From Apostichopus japonicus (Eukaryota > Echinodermata > Holothuroidea > Aspidochirotida > Stichopodidae), in the NCBI RefSeq assembly GCF_037975245.1, contig NC_092578.1, positions 15,792,321 through 15,856,320 of the forward strand: a stretch of DNA of 64,000 bases. The letters run 5' to 3'. Position numbers and translations under genes: made by a program. Under the pieces are notes generated by a model. It was not told the DNA's origin and ran no database searches. It saw nothing but the letters and a program-made list of their open reading frames with translations. Below are positions 15,001-30,000 of this stretch, piece by piece. Position 1 is the stretch's first letter, and every line of letters starts with the position of its first letter.

Positions 15001-18000
15001 AGAATCAGTTATATTTGGATAAAGGAAGTACTTTCTTATCTTACAGGAAAAAAAGTTTATTCGAAAATATTTCCAAAACACCTCATTTTCTGATCATAAC
15101 CCTACCTGTTGTCTTTCCCTTCAGAGATTGTCATACCAAAACTAAATAAAATATAAATAAATTCTAAAAAACATGTTTTTTTTCTTACATTTGGTAAAGG
15201 ACAACACCTATAATGTCCACTGGAAAGAAGACAACATGTGGTTCCATCTGGACAAACACTTTGTCCTCCTGGACATGTAACTCTTCCAACAGTGAATGCT
15301 TCAGTCTTTTCGAACCAGTTCATAATCTCACTTCCTTGACTACATGTGCCTTGAGAAACATCACATGTGTAACCATTTGGACAACAGTGCAGATGGTCTG
15401 AGCAGCAAACAGCCTGCGAAAGAAGCAGTTATTTACACTGGAGTAAATATATGTGTGTATGGTTTCTAGTAACAAATATTACAACACCACAGACAAACAA
15501 GTTGCCAGCATGTTTTAAAAAAATCTCATTTGCTAACCCTTTCTGCTTTCTAGGATCCCAACGATTTTTACACAACAAAAATAAGAAGATGAAATTTAAA
15601 AATTTTAGACAGTGATTCAATTTAAAAGAATCTGTTACATTTGGGTATGGGAAGTACTTTCCTATCTTACAGGGAAAGAGTTTATTCTAATATATCTCCA
15701 AAACGACTCATTTTCTAATCATAATTTTTCCTGTTATCTTTCCCTTCAGTGATTGTCTTACCAAAGCTGAATAAAATATTATTAAATTCTAAAAAACATG
15801 GTTTTTTACTTACATTTGGTAAAGGACAACATCCATATTGTCCACTGGAAAGAAGACAACACGTGTTTCCATCTGGACATTCACTTTGTCCTCCTGGACA
15901 TGTAACTGTCCCAAGGGTGGTTGCTTCAGTCTTTTCAAACCAGGCCATAATCTCACTTCCTTGACTACATGTGCCTCCAGAAACATCACATGTGTAACCA
16001 TTTGGACAACAGTGCATATGGTCTGAGCAACAAACAGCCTGCGAAGGAAGCAGTAATTTTACACTGGAGTAAATATATGTTTCAGACACAAAGTTTTGAT
16101 ATGATTTCAAGTGAGAAAAATGACAACACCACAGGCAAACAGGTTTCCACAAAATCTCATCTGCTATTACCCATACACCTTTCTGCTTTCTAGAATCCCA
16201 ACGATATTTTTCACTACAAAAATAAGATGCAATTTAAAATTCTGGACAGTGATTCAATTTAATAGAATCAGTTACATTTATGTATGTTAGGTTCTTTCCT
16301 ATCTTACAGGAGTTGATTTTAAAACATTTCCAAAACATCTCATTTTCTGATCATAATCCTACCTGTTATCTTTACCTTCGGTGATTGTCATACCAAAACT
16401 AAATGAAATATGTTTAAATTATAAAAAAACATGGTGTATTTCTTACATTTGGTAAAGGACAACAACCATATTGTCCACTGGAAAGAAGACAACATGTGTT
16501 TCCATCTGGACATTCACTTTGTCCTCCTGGACATGTAACTGTTCCAACAGTGGTTGCTTCAGTCTTTTCAAACCAGTTTATAATTGCACTTCCTTGACTA
16601 CATGTGCCTCCAGAAACATCACATGTGTAACCATTTGGACAACAGTGCAGATGGTCTGAGCAACAAACAGCCTGCAAAAGAAGCAGTTATTTTACACTGG
16701 AAGTAAATATATGTTTCAGAAGCAAAGTTAGGATATGATTTCTAGTAAAATAAAAGTGACAGTACAGTACCGCTCACATATAACTGGACATGTGTACACG
16801 CACAGAATTGCATAAAAATTATAAACAAGTACAATCGCGTATAAACTCGTTGACAAAAATATTGCCGCGTAGACGCCGCGTAGAGACCGCATATAATCCC
16901 TGTACGAGTTTATACCCAGGAAATGCTATTGTGCTCAATGAATAGGGATTATAGTCGCCGAAAGAATTACTGAGATGTTTGAAACATCCGTTCCTTACAT
17001 CGTAGTTTAAGTTGTTATATTCACCTAGCAGTAAAAGGGACGCAGGTAAAGTGTTTGCCGGCATAGAACTTAACTGGTTTTCGTTTATTGGGTTTCTATT
17101 CAGTGTTTCTTTTCCCCACTTTTTTTTTCAGTTGTAGAGGTTTTGTTCCACGGAGGATAAGTTTACTTTGAATAGTTGGCAACAGTTTGAAGAAATAATA
17201 AAGTATTACTAAGCGTTTCTTGTGTCAATTTTCTATATAATTTACCGTTGGTTCCAACAGAATGAAAAAAAAAAAAAATCCACCAAACAACTTTGAAGCA
17301 GGTTCGGTTGAAAACAAAACATGTTTCTCGTCCGCGCAAGGGGCCTCCTTTTTCCTGATTCCCGAGTCTCTATTTGGATTACAAGAAATCTAAACTATCC
17401 TTAAAAATTATTTTGTAAAGGTTGCCACATCTTCCAAACTAGTATCAGCACATGAAAAGAAGAAAAATGGCCGGCCGTTTTTTTTCAGATCTCAGTACGA
17501 GAAACATGTATTTTATTTGGATAGAACAACTCTTGTTAATGTGGTTAACTTAATTTTTTTCTACCCTAGCTGTATGTCGATTTTCTAAAACCTTCATAAA
17601 AACCAACTTTTTGGAAAATGGATTTTGAAGCTCAGTCAACAATTTAAGAAATGCTTACCATTAAATACTGGCGTCAAACAATACATTTCGTATTTATTCC
17701 AATAAAGATCCACAAAGGATAAAACTGCTAAGTAGAGCTTACTAAAAAGAAATAGAAACTGAATGTTCATGGTCATTTTAAGTATCCAAATACTATACAA
17801 AGAGATCGAGTTCACCGAAACACCCCTTTTCCTTACCACCTGAAGAAAACTGTCTTTTATAAATTATAGTACCTTACAGTACTTTAGATTTGATACAAAA
17901 GTTACTTCTACAACAGCTTCCCAAAATTTGTGTGTGTCGCAATAGGTTAAGTTTTAAACGCGCAGCACAGTACCATTAATAATTTGCATATTACACCAAA

Positions 18001-21000
18001 ATTTACACTCGGCGTCCAGATGGCGGGAAAATGTACCATCATGTTCAATGTGTTGTGTCGTTCCCATGGTGCGATGAACTTGGGCAAGTTCGAATGTCGA
18101 TGACCTACTTATGTTCCGTGACCAATGTCAATGGGAATTATGTGTGTAAAAACTTGGGTTTTTCCACGTGTTATATATATAGAAGTTTTACGTAAGCGGA
18201 GCAAATTTCGGGGCGGCTCGTTGATTGTGAGGAAGCACTTATCTAATTATCAATAGTTGTGCAAAATATCGTAAGGTTTTTCTTCAGAAAATATTTTTGA
18301 CTAGTAATTGGAATCTCAATGTATTAAGAAGTACTGGGTCTAAAGTTCTAAACCTTATCATTTCATTTTGGGGGAAGTCAGATCTTCAAGTGCAAAATAT
18401 TGTATTCTCATTTAAGGTTATCGTGGTTTTCTTGCGAGGTGTATACGGCGTATCTTTCGATGTAGGCTAAGAGGTAGGATCGGCCAAGGCCTACCTAGTT
18501 CTCATAGATTGTTACCTACGTTCAATTTAATGCCTAACGGGAGGAACTCGTATAAATAGTAACAGACTGGGGCACATTGTCGTAATTAATATAGTTTCCT
18601 TGCTAAAGTTTTTGCACTGATGGTATCGATCGTTTGTGCTCCTAGTAGCGCTGTTTTCTTTGTTACTCTTATTCTTATCACCTTAAGTATATGCTAACTC
18701 TGTGGTTGAATATTTTGGAAAGTCATTAATTGGGCTTTGTGCGATACTGAATTTACCGACTCTTTTCTTCATCACAGTTTATTCTAACCCATAGAAGCTC
18801 TGCTATGTAAAGCGGCTGCGAACACACTACGTTTACAGATTATACAAAATTGTACGTCTTTACGCGCGTATAATCCCTATTTAGGGGCACTAGAGCGAAG
18901 CCCTAAGGCGCGTTGACACGGCGTAGACACCGTGTAGAAAGTTGCGTACAGAAACGTATAACATCGTATAATTGCGTAGATAAACTTAGAGTATACGTCT
19001 ACGTGGAGTTATACGTGAGCGGAACTGTACCACAGGCAAACAGGTTCCAGCATGTTTTCAAAAAATTTCAATTGCTATTACCCATACTGCATTCTAGGAT
19101 CCCAACAATTTTGTACACAACAAAAATAAGAAGATGGAATTTAAAAATTTTACACAGTGATTCAACTTCATAAAACCAGTTATATTTAGGTAAAGAAAGT
19201 ACTTTCTTATCTTACAGGAACAAAAGTTTATTCTAAAACATTTCCAAAACATCTCATTTTCTGATCATAATCCTACCTGTTATCTTTCCCTCTAGTGATT
19301 GTCATACCAAAACTAAATAAAATATAAATAAATTCTAAAAAACATGGTTTTTTTTCTTACATTTGGTAAAAGACAACACCCATATTGTCCACTGGAAAGA
19401 AGACAACATGTGTTTCCATCTGGACATTCACTTTGTCCTCCTGGACATGTAACTGTTCCAACAGTGGTTGCTTCAGTCTTTTCAAACCAGTTCATAATCT
19501 CACTTCCTTGACTACATGTTCCTTGAGAAACATCACATGTGTAACCATTTGGACAACAGTGCAGATGGTCTGAGCAGCAAACAGCCTGCGAGAGAAGCAG
19601 TTATTTACACTGGAGTAAATATATATATCAGAAACAAAGTTTGGATATGATTTCAAGTGCAAAAAATGACAACACCACAGGCAAACAGGTCTCCAAAAAA
19701 TCTCCTTTGCTATTACCCATACACCTTTCTTGAATCCCAACGATTTTTTACACAACAAAAATAAGAAGATGGAATTTAAAATTTTTAACACTGATTCAAT
19801 TTAATAGAATCAGTTATATTTAGGTATGGGAAGTACTTTCTTATCTTACAAAGAAAAGAGTTTATTCAAAACTATTTCCAAAAGATCTCATTTTCTGATC
19901 ATAATCCTACCTGTTATCTTTCCCTTCAGTGATTGTCATACCAAAACTGAATAAAATATTATTTAATTCTAAAAAAACATGTTTTTTTTCTTACATTTGG
20001 TAAAGGACAACAACCATATTGTCCACTGGAAAGAAGACAACATGTGTTTCCATCTGGACATTCACTTTGTCCTCCTGGACATGTAACTGTTCCAACAGTG
20101 GTTGCTTCAGTCTTTTCAAACCAGTTCATAATCTCACTTCCTTGACTACATGTGCCTCCAGAAACATCACATGTGTAACCATTTGGACAACAGTGCAGAT
20201 GGTCTGAGCAACAAACAGCCTGCGAAGGAAGCAGTAATTTTACACTGGAAGTAAATATATGTATCAGACACAAAGTTTTGATATGATTTCAAGTGAGAAA
20301 AATGACAACAACACAGGCAAACAGGTCTCCAAAAACTCTCATTTGCTATTATCCATACACCTTTCTGCTTGCTAGAATCCCAAGGATTATTTACACAACA
20401 AAACTAAGAAGATGCAATTTAAAATTCTGGACAGTGATTCAATTTAATAGAATCAGTTACATATATGTATGGTAGGTTCTTTCCTATCTTACAGGAAAAG
20501 AGTTGATTTTAAAACATTTCCAAAACATCTCATTTTCTGATCCTTTTCCTACCTTTTATTTTTACCTTCGGTGATTGTCATACCAAAAGTTTATAAAATA
20601 TCATTAAATTCTAACAAGCATGGGGTATTTCTTACATTTGGTAAAGGACAACAACCATATTGGCCACTGGAAAGAAGACAACATGTGTTTCCATCTGGAC
20701 ATTCACTTTGTCCTCCTGGACATGTAACTGTTCCAACAGTGGTTGCTTCAGTCTTTTCAAACCAGTTCATAATCTCACTTCCTTGACTACATGTGCCTCC
20801 AGAAACGTCACATGTGTAACCATTTGGACAACAGTGCAGATGGTCTGAGCAGCAAACAGCCTACGTAAGAAGCAGATATTTACACTGGAGTAAATATATG
20901 TATCAGAAACAAAGTTTGGATATGATTTTAAGTGTGAAAAATGACAACACCACAGGCAAACAGGTTTAAAGCATATTTTCAAAAATTCTCATTTGCTATT

Positions 21001-24000
21001 TTCCATACACCTTTCTGCTTTCTAGGATCCTAACAATTTTGAAAACAACAAAAATAAGAAGATGGAATTTAAAAATTTTACACAGTGATTCAATTTAAAA
21101 GAATCAGTTACATTTAGGTATGGGAAGTACTTTCTTATCCTACAGGGAAGAGAGTTTATTCGAAACTATTTCAAAACATCTCATTTTCCTGATCATAATC
21201 CTACCTGTTATCTTTCCCTTCAGTGATTATCTTACCAAAACTGACTAAAATATTATTAAATTCTAAAAAACATGTTTTTTTCTTACATTTGGTAAAGGAC
21301 AACAACCATATTGTCCACTAGAAAGAAGACAACATGTGTTTCAGAATCAGTTACATTTATGTATGGGAAGTACTTTCTGATCTTACAGGGAAAAAAAGTT
21401 TATTCTAAAATATGTCCAATACATCTCATTTTCTGATCATAACCCTACCTGTTGTCTTTCCCTTGGGTGAATGTCATGCCAAACTGAATAAAATTTTATT
21501 ATATTTTAACAAACAGGGAGAATTTCTTACATTTGGTAAAGGACAACAACCATATTGTCCACTGGAAAGAAGACAACATGTGTTTCCATCTGGACATTCA
21601 CTTTGTCCTCCTGGACATGTAACTGTTCCAACAGCGGTTGCTTCATTCTTTTCAAACCAGGCCATAATCTCACTTCCTTGACTACATGTGCCTCCAGAAA
21701 CATCACATGTGTAACCATTTGGACAACAGTGCAGATGGTCTGAGCAGCAAACAGCCTGCGAAAGAAGCAGTTATTTACACTGGAGTAAATATATGTGTCA
21801 GAAACAAAGTTTGTGTATGGTTTCTAGTACGAAATATTACAACACCACCAACAAACAGGTTGCCAGTATGTTTTCAAAAAATCTCATTTGCTATTACCCA
21901 TACACCTTTTTGCTTTCTAGAATCCCAACGATTTTTTACACAACAAAAATAAGAAGATGGAATTTAACATTTTAAACAGTGATTCAAGTTGATAGAATCA
22001 GTTGTATTTAGGTATGGGAAGTACTTTCTAATCTTACAGGTAAAAAAGTTTATTCTAAAATATTTCTCAAACATCTCATTTTCTGATCATAATCCTACCT
22101 GTTATCTTTCCCTTCAGTGAATGTCATACCAGAACTAAATGAAATATTATTAAATTCTAACAAACATGGCGTATTTCTTACATTTGGTAAAGGACAACAC
22201 CCATATTGTCCACTGGAAAGAAGACAACATGTGTTTCCATCTGGACATTCACTTTGTCCTCCTGGACATGTAACTGTTCCAACAGTGAATACTTCAGTCT
22301 TTTCGAACCAGTTCATAATCTCACTTCCTTGACTACATGTGCCTCCAGAAACATCACATGTGTAACCATTTGGACAACAGTGCAGATGGTCTGAGCAGCA
22401 AACAGCCTGCAAAAGAAGCAGTTATTTACACTGGAGTAAAATATATGTATCAGAAACTAAGTTTGGATATGATTTCAAGTGCGAAAAATGACAACACCAC
22501 AGACAAACAGGTTGCCAGCATGTTTTCAAAAATCTCATTTGCTAACCCTTTCAGCTTTCTAGGATCCCAACGATTTTTACACAACAAAAATAAGAAGATG
22601 GAATTTAGAAATTTTAGACAGTGATTCAACTTACAAGAATCTGTTACATTTGGGTATGGGAAGTACTTTCCTATCTTACAGAGAAAGAGTTTATTCTAAT
22701 ATATCTCCAAAACAACTCATTTTCTAATCTTAATTCTTCCTGTTATCTTTACCTTCAGCGATTGTCTTACCAAAGCTGAATAAAATATTATTAAATTCTA
22801 AAAAACATGGTTTTTTACTTACATTTGGTAAAGGACAACAACCATATTGTCCACTGGAAAGAAGACAACATGTGTTTCCATCTGGACATTCACTTTGTCC
22901 TCCTGGACATGTAACTGTTCCAACAGCGGTTGCTTCAGTCTTTTCAAACCAGGCCATAATCTCACTTCCTTGACTACATGTGCCTCCAGAAACATCACAT
23001 GTGTAACCATTTGGACAACAGTGCAGATGGTCTGAGCAGCAAACAGCCTGCAAAAGAAGCAGTTATTCACAGTGGAAGTAAAATATATGTAAAAGAAACA
23101 AAATTTGGATAAGATTTCAAGTGCGAAAAATGACGACACCACAGGCAAACAGGTTTCCAAAAAATCTCATTTGCTATTACCCATACACCTTTCTAGAATC
23201 CCAACGATATTTTTCACTACAAAAATAAGATGCAATTTAAAATTCTTGACAGTGATTCAATTTAATAGAATCAGTTACATTTATGTATGGTAGGTTCATT
23301 CCTATCTTACAGGAAAAGAGTTGATTTTAAAACATTTCCAAAACATCTCATTTACTGATCATAATCCTAGGTCTGTTATCTTAACCTTCGGTGATTGTCA
23401 TACCAAACCTGAACAAAATAGTATTAAATTCTAACAAGCATGGTGTATTTCTTACATTTGGTAAAGGACAACAACCATATTGTCCACTGGAAAGAAGACA
23501 ACATGTGTTTCCATCTGGACATTCACTTTGTCCTCCTGGACATGTAACTGTTCCAACAGTGGTTGCTTCAGTCTTTTCGAACCAGTTCATAATCTCACTT
23601 CCTTGACTACATGTGCCTCCAGAAACATCACATGTGTAACCATTTGGACAACAGTGCAGATGGTCTGAGCAGCAAACAGCCTGCAAAAGAAGCAGTTATT
23701 TACACTGGAAGTAAATATATGTTTCAGAAGCAAAGTTTGGATATGATTTCTAGTAAAATAAAATGACAGTACCACAGGTAAATAGGTTTCAAGCATTTTT
23801 ATTAAAAATCTCATTTGCTATTACCCGTACTGCTTTCTAGGATCCCAACAATTTTTTACACAACAACCAGAATGAAAACATTTCATGGTTCCTTGCTGCT
23901 GTTCATTAGTTCCATTCATAGGGAAATTTCTAACAAAGCCCTAATACAACAACAGTAATTTATGCTCACAAACTTTTGTTGCCAAAGTAATGCTAAGCCC

Positions 24001-27000
24001 TGATATCAATTGCAACACACATCAGTGTGTGAAGACTATCTACCATTATCATCATACCAAGTTTGACGAAATTCCGACTAGTAATAGTAGCCAAGTAATT
24101 GCAATTTGGAGTATTTCACGTTTGACCCCATGACCTCATTAATATTCATGAAATGACCACCAAAATCAACATGGTTAATCTACTTACTATGAGCCACCCA
24201 CTCACCAAGTATGGTAATGATTGGTCATTCCCTTGTTGAGTTATTGTGCATACAAACTTTTCATAACGAAATAATGCTAGGCCCCCCTTCCCATATAAAC
24301 ATGCATGATATCAATTGCAACACACATCAGTGTGTGGAGACTATCTACCGATATCAGCATACCAAGTTTGACGAAATTCCAATAAATAGTAGCTGAGTTA
24401 TTGCAACTTGGGAGTTTTTCACGTTTGACCCGTGACCTCATTAATATTTTTTTAACTTTGACCTTGTTTAACTTCGCACACGAAGGTCACACGGGGGTCA
24501 ACCTATTGACATTTATGATCAGAAGGTACCTTTGACATCTGAAAATAGCATCGAAACTGTAAAAATCCCCAAAACATGAAAAGGTCACCAGAGGTCAAAT
24601 TGAAGTCAAGGGTCACCCAGATGCGGGTCAACAAGTGGATTACATTGAAGCAACTCCCAACCTTAACGGACAGTTCGTTCTCAAGTTATCACAAAAATAC
24701 CAGTTTTTTTATCATTAATTGACCTTTGGTGACCTCGGATCACATGACCGTTAGGTTTGAAAATATTCCCCTATACCATTTGCAACTTGTCCCAAAATAT
24801 CAACCGTGTCACACCTTGGAACTGAGAGTAATTGCATTAAATGTCTGAAAATTAACTTTGACCTCGTATAACTCCGCACACGAAGGTCACACGGGGGTCA
24901 ACCCATTGACATTTATGATCAGAAGGTACCTTTGACATCTGAAAATAGCATTGAAACTGTAAAAATCCCCAAAACATGAAAAGGTCACCAGAGGTCAAAT
25001 TGAGGTCAAGGTTCACCCAGATGCAGGACGACAATTGGATTAAATTGAAGCAACTCCCAACCCTAACGGACAATTCGTTCTCAAGTTATCGCAAAAATAC
25101 TAGTTTTTTATCATTAATTGACCTTTGGTGACCTCGGATCACATGACCGTTAAGTTTGAAAATATTCCCCTATACCATTTGCAACTTGTCCCAAAATATC
25201 AACCGTGTCACACCTTGGAACTGAGAGTTACTGCATTAAATGTCTGAAAATTTACTTTGACCTTGTATAACTTTACACACAAAGGTCACTCGGGTGTCAA
25301 CCAATTGACATTTTTGATCGGAAGGTACCTTTGATATCCAAATCTAGCATCAAAACCAAACATTTTCTTTTTCGCCCGTTTTCTCCCAAACTAAGCACAT
25401 TTTTTCTAATGTGACCTTTGACCTTTTGACCTTGGTTTCAAATGTAGTTTGATCTGCTGATTCCAAAAATCAACACGATAAGTCTGTACAGCCATCCTAA
25501 CTCCGACCGAAAACTTTGACCCCATATAAGTTCGCACACAAAGGTCACACAGGGGTCAACCTATCGATATTTATGATCGGAAGGTACCTTTGACATCTGA
25601 AAAGAGCATCGAAACTGTAAAAATCCCCAAAACATGAAAAGGTCACCAGAGGTCAAATTGAGGTCAAGGGTCACCCAGATGTGGGTCGACAATTGGATTA
25701 CACTGAAGCAACTCCCAACCCTAACGGACAATTCCTTCTCAAGTTATCGCAAAAATACTAGTTTTTTAACATTAACTGACCTTTGGTGACCTCAGATCAC
25801 ATGACCGTTAAGTTTCAAAATGTTCCCCTAACCAGTTCACAACTTGTCCCAAAATATCAACCTTGTCGCACATTGGCACTGGGAGTTATTGCAGTTTTAG
25901 TATTTTGGGTTTTTGGACCATAACTGACCTTTGGTGACCTTTGTGGGCACCAAAAACAATAGGGTTCATCTACTCACTATGGGCCACCCACCCACCAAGT
26001 TTGATCATGATCAGTCAATCCCTTGTTGAGTTATCGTGCATACAAGCTAAAGCATCACACACATACACAAACATACAGTACATACACTCACACACACGCC
26101 AACCTGAATACATAGGTTCCTTTGCTTTTAGCAAGGAACCAAAAATAAGAAGATGGAATTTAAAAATTTCAGACAGTGATCCAACTTACAAGAATCTGTT
26201 ACATTTATGTATGGGAAGTACTTTCCTATCTAACAGGGACAGAGTTTATTCTAATATATTTAAAAAACATCTCATTTTCTGATCATAATCCTACCTGTTA
26301 TCTTTACCTTCAGTGATTGTCATACCAAAACTGACTAAAATATTATTAAATTCTAACAAACATGGTGTATTTCTTACATTTGGTAAAGGACAACACCCAT
26401 ATTGTCCACTGGAAAGAAGACAACATGTGTTTCCATCTGGACAATAACTTTGTCCTCCTGGACATGTAACTGTTCCAACAGTGGTTGCTTCATTCTTTTC
26501 AAACCAGGCCATAATCTCACTTCCTTGACTACATGTGCCTCCAGAAACATCACATGTGTAACCATTTGGACAACAGTGCAGATGGTCTGAGCAGCAAACA
26601 GCCTGCGAAAGAAGCAGTTATTTACACTGGAGTAAAATATATGTATCAGAAACAAAAGTTTGGATATGATTTCTAGTAAAATAAAATGACAGTACCACAG
26701 GCAAACAGGTTTCCAGCATGTTTTCAAAAAATCTCATTTGCTATTACCCATTCACCTTTCTGCTTTCTAGGATCCCAACGATTTTTTACACAACAAAACT
26801 AAGAAAATGGAATTAAAAATTGTACACAGTGATTCAACTTAATAGAATCAGTTATATTTATGTATGGGAAGTACTTTCCTATCTTACAGGGAGAAGAGTT
26901 GATTTTAAAACATTTCCAAAACATCTCATTTTCTGATCATAATCTTACCTGTTGTCTTTACCTTCAGTGATTGTCATATCAAAACTGAATGAAATATTAT

Positions 27001-30000
27001 TAAATTCCAACAAACATGGTGTATTTCTTACATTTGGTAAAGGACAACAACCATATTGTCCACTGGAAAGAAGACAACATGTGTTTCCATCTGGACATTC
27101 ACTTTGTCCTCCTGGACATGTAACTGTTCCAACAGTGGTTGCTTCAGTCTTTTCAAACCAGGCCATAATCTCACTTCCTTGACTACATGTGCCTCCAGAA
27201 ACATCACATGTGTAACCATTTGGACAACAGTGCAGATGGTCTGAGCAGCAAACAGCCTGCGAAAGAAGCAGTATTTTACACTGGAGTAAATATATGCATC
27301 AGAAACAAAGTTTGGATATGATTTCAAGTGAGAAAAATGACAACAACACAGGCAAACAGGTCTCCAAAAACTCTCATTTGCTATTATCCATACACCTTTC
27401 TGCTTGCTAGAATCCCAAGGATTATTTACATAACAAAACTAAGAAGATGCAATTTAAAATTCTGGACAGTGATTCAATTTAATAGAATCAGTTACATATA
27501 TGTATGGTAGGTTCTTTCCTATCTTACAGGAAAAGAGTTGATTTTTAAACATTTCCAAAATTAAAATTCTAACAAACATGGTGTATTTCTTACATTTGGT
27601 AAAGGACAACAACCATATTGTCCACTGGAAAGAAGACAACATGTGTTTCCATCTGGACATTCACTTTGTCCTCCTGGACATATAACTGCCCCAAGGGTGG
27701 TTGCTTCAGTCTTTTCAAACCAGGCCATTATCTCACTTCCTCGACTACAGGAACCTCGAGAAGGATCACATGTAAAACCATTTTGACAGCAATGGATCTG
27801 ATCTGGGCAGCAAACCGCCTGAAAAAGTCATCAAAGTGATATCAGATACATCAGGTAGGAACTGGTTGGTGGTTTACAGTCAATTACATTGAATAACAGT
27901 ACACAAACTCAATCTTCACAGTAGGCATTGTGATTTGCAATGACGGCCATAGTCTTAACAGAAAATGAGTAAGTGTTTTTGAGCAGAAATCTTTTTATTG
28001 ACAAGTTCCCTTTTCAATGACCCTGTTTTGCCCCTGCCTCCCTGTTCTCTCCACCCCTGCCCTCTCCCATACCCTCTGCCATCAGTTGTCTTCTTCATCG
28101 TACAATTAGGCATTCATCACCGAGTATACATGCCAATCAGGGTTGACTCATTTTCTACAGCTGGTTCATGTACTGTAATCTGATTTTGTGGGACACACTG
28201 TAATCTGATGCACTGTAATCTGATGTATTGTTATCTGATGTACTGTTATCTGATGTACTGTAATCTCATGTACTGTTATCTGCTGTATTGTTATCTGATG
28301 CACTGTTATCTGATGTACTGTAATCTCATGTACTGTAATCTCATGTACTGTAATCTGCTGTATTGTTATCTGATGCACTGTTATCTGATGTACTGTAATC
28401 TCATGTACTGTTATCTGATGTACTGTAATCTCATGTACTGTAATCTCATGTACTGTAATCTGATGTACTGTAATCTGCTGTATTGTTATCTGATGCACTG
28501 TTATCTGATGTACTGTAATCTCATGTACTGTTATCTGATGTACTGTAATCTGATGTACTGTAATCTCAAGTACTGTAATCTGATGTACTGTAATCTGATG
28601 TACTGTAATATGATGTACTGTAATCTCAAGTACTGTAATCTGACATGCTGTAATTTGATGTATTGTAATCTGATGTACTGTAATCTGATGTACTGTAATT
28701 GGATGTAATGTAATCTCAAGTACTGTAATTTCAAGTACTCAAGTACTATAATCTGATGTACTGTAATCTCATGTATCATAACCTCATGTACTGTAATCTG
28801 ACGTACTGTAATTTGATGTAATGTAATCTGATGTCCTGTAATCTGATGTACTGTAATTGGTTCATGCACTGTTATATCAAAGACTATAATTGGCTCATGT
28901 ACTGTAATCTCATGTACTCATAAGTGTGTGAACAGAAGAAGACCTGCTTAAACTTTTTCCAGTGATTCAATGATTTGGGTCAATCCAAATTTTACAAAAC
29001 TGAATACAGTACAGAGAAGAGCCCTCCAGTCGGGGAAAAATGTCACAATATGTAATAGTGCATGCCATATTGATTTGAATTGCATACAAACTCTTTAATG
29101 CTACATCACAAGCAAAGATTACAGTATTAAGCATCAAATACAGCCAACCAATCACATTAAACCTTTCTTTAGAGAGCTACATGTGTTGCTGTTTTTTTTT
29201 TTTTTCACGTTAATCACTGACCATTCACAGCCCTCTTCGTCATCGCTTGGCAAGGGGCTTGGGTGAATGAGAATTTCATCACTTTTTTTTTATTCCTTTT
29301 TCACCTCTAAATGAACCAGATATATGGCACTCTCAGGCTCTCTCTGTTGACCGCAGGATTTTTGTTTGTGATTCCTAGTTCGGTCGGTACTGGGAGAGAG
29401 CTACATTACAGACATTAGAAAATCTATAAAATCTTCCGATCTTAGAAACTTGTCTTAGGCCGACCCATCATATCATTTGATCCTTGGCACAGGGTCCCCA
29501 TGGGGGGGGGGAGGTGTCTTGGCCCCTGGAGTTCGCACCGGGTTTCGAAACACATCTTTGACATAGATTCCACTATAGGCAAAGGATTTCGGGTCTAAAT
29601 CCTTGTAGAGGTCAAATATTTCTTACATTACGTAAAGGACAACAACCATATCGTCCAGTGGCAAGGATGCAACAAGTGCTTCCATCTGGACATTCGCTCC
29701 TTCTGTCGGGACACATCACAGATTCAACTATGACCGCCTCTGTCTTGCTTACTCCGGCCACAAATACATTGCCCTCCTCCTTGCTACACTGGTCGCCATC
29801 GCAGGAAAACCCTTCCGGACAGCAGTGAGTGTCACAGCATTCCGCCTTGACAAAAAGAGAAGAAGAGCAGATATCCTCACTGTATAATGCTGTGCAAGTA
29901 CATCTATAGCAGAGTGATTGATTGTCTACTGACCCACCTGTTGAACTGTCACTGCAGATCACTTTATTTTCAAGACAGTTGACTCAGAAAATTGGTTTCA

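Larger units (their letters stand above)
1..27600. repeat. Tandem array of ~650-bp exon-plus-intron units
   Basis: The repeat unit is one 225-bp granulin exon plus about 410-430 bp of intron. Landmarks repeated in nearly every intron on the plus strand are acacctttctgctttctagg, tcccaacgatttttt, aagatggaattt, ttcctatcttacagg and cattttctgatcataatcc. Introns show about the same similarity as exons, which points to recent unit duplication and homogenisation rather than selection on protein alone. I count 34 intact array exons, one half-diverged edge exon and four truncated copies. Confidence 0.93.

Noticed and set aside
16819-17064. 81-codon frame near the left end of the transposon as a transposase
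   Set aside because: Too short and without recognisable catalytic motifs; the element is treated as non-autonomous.
1-27600. CRISPR-like regularly spaced repeats
   Set aside because: The repeated unit is 650 bp with exon-intron structure in a eukaryotic genome; neither repeat nor spacer size fits CRISPR.
34-27806. A 62-codon plus-strand frame ([15 protein letters not shown]...) repeated in every unit
   Set aside because: It is the antisense shadow of the granulin exon: its limits fall inside each exon and its conservation follows from the coding strand. No start context or splice sites support it.
28166-28869. Long repetitive frames on both strands (LMYCN, HQITV)
   Set aside because: Produced by a 15-bp minisatellite whose period is a multiple of three.
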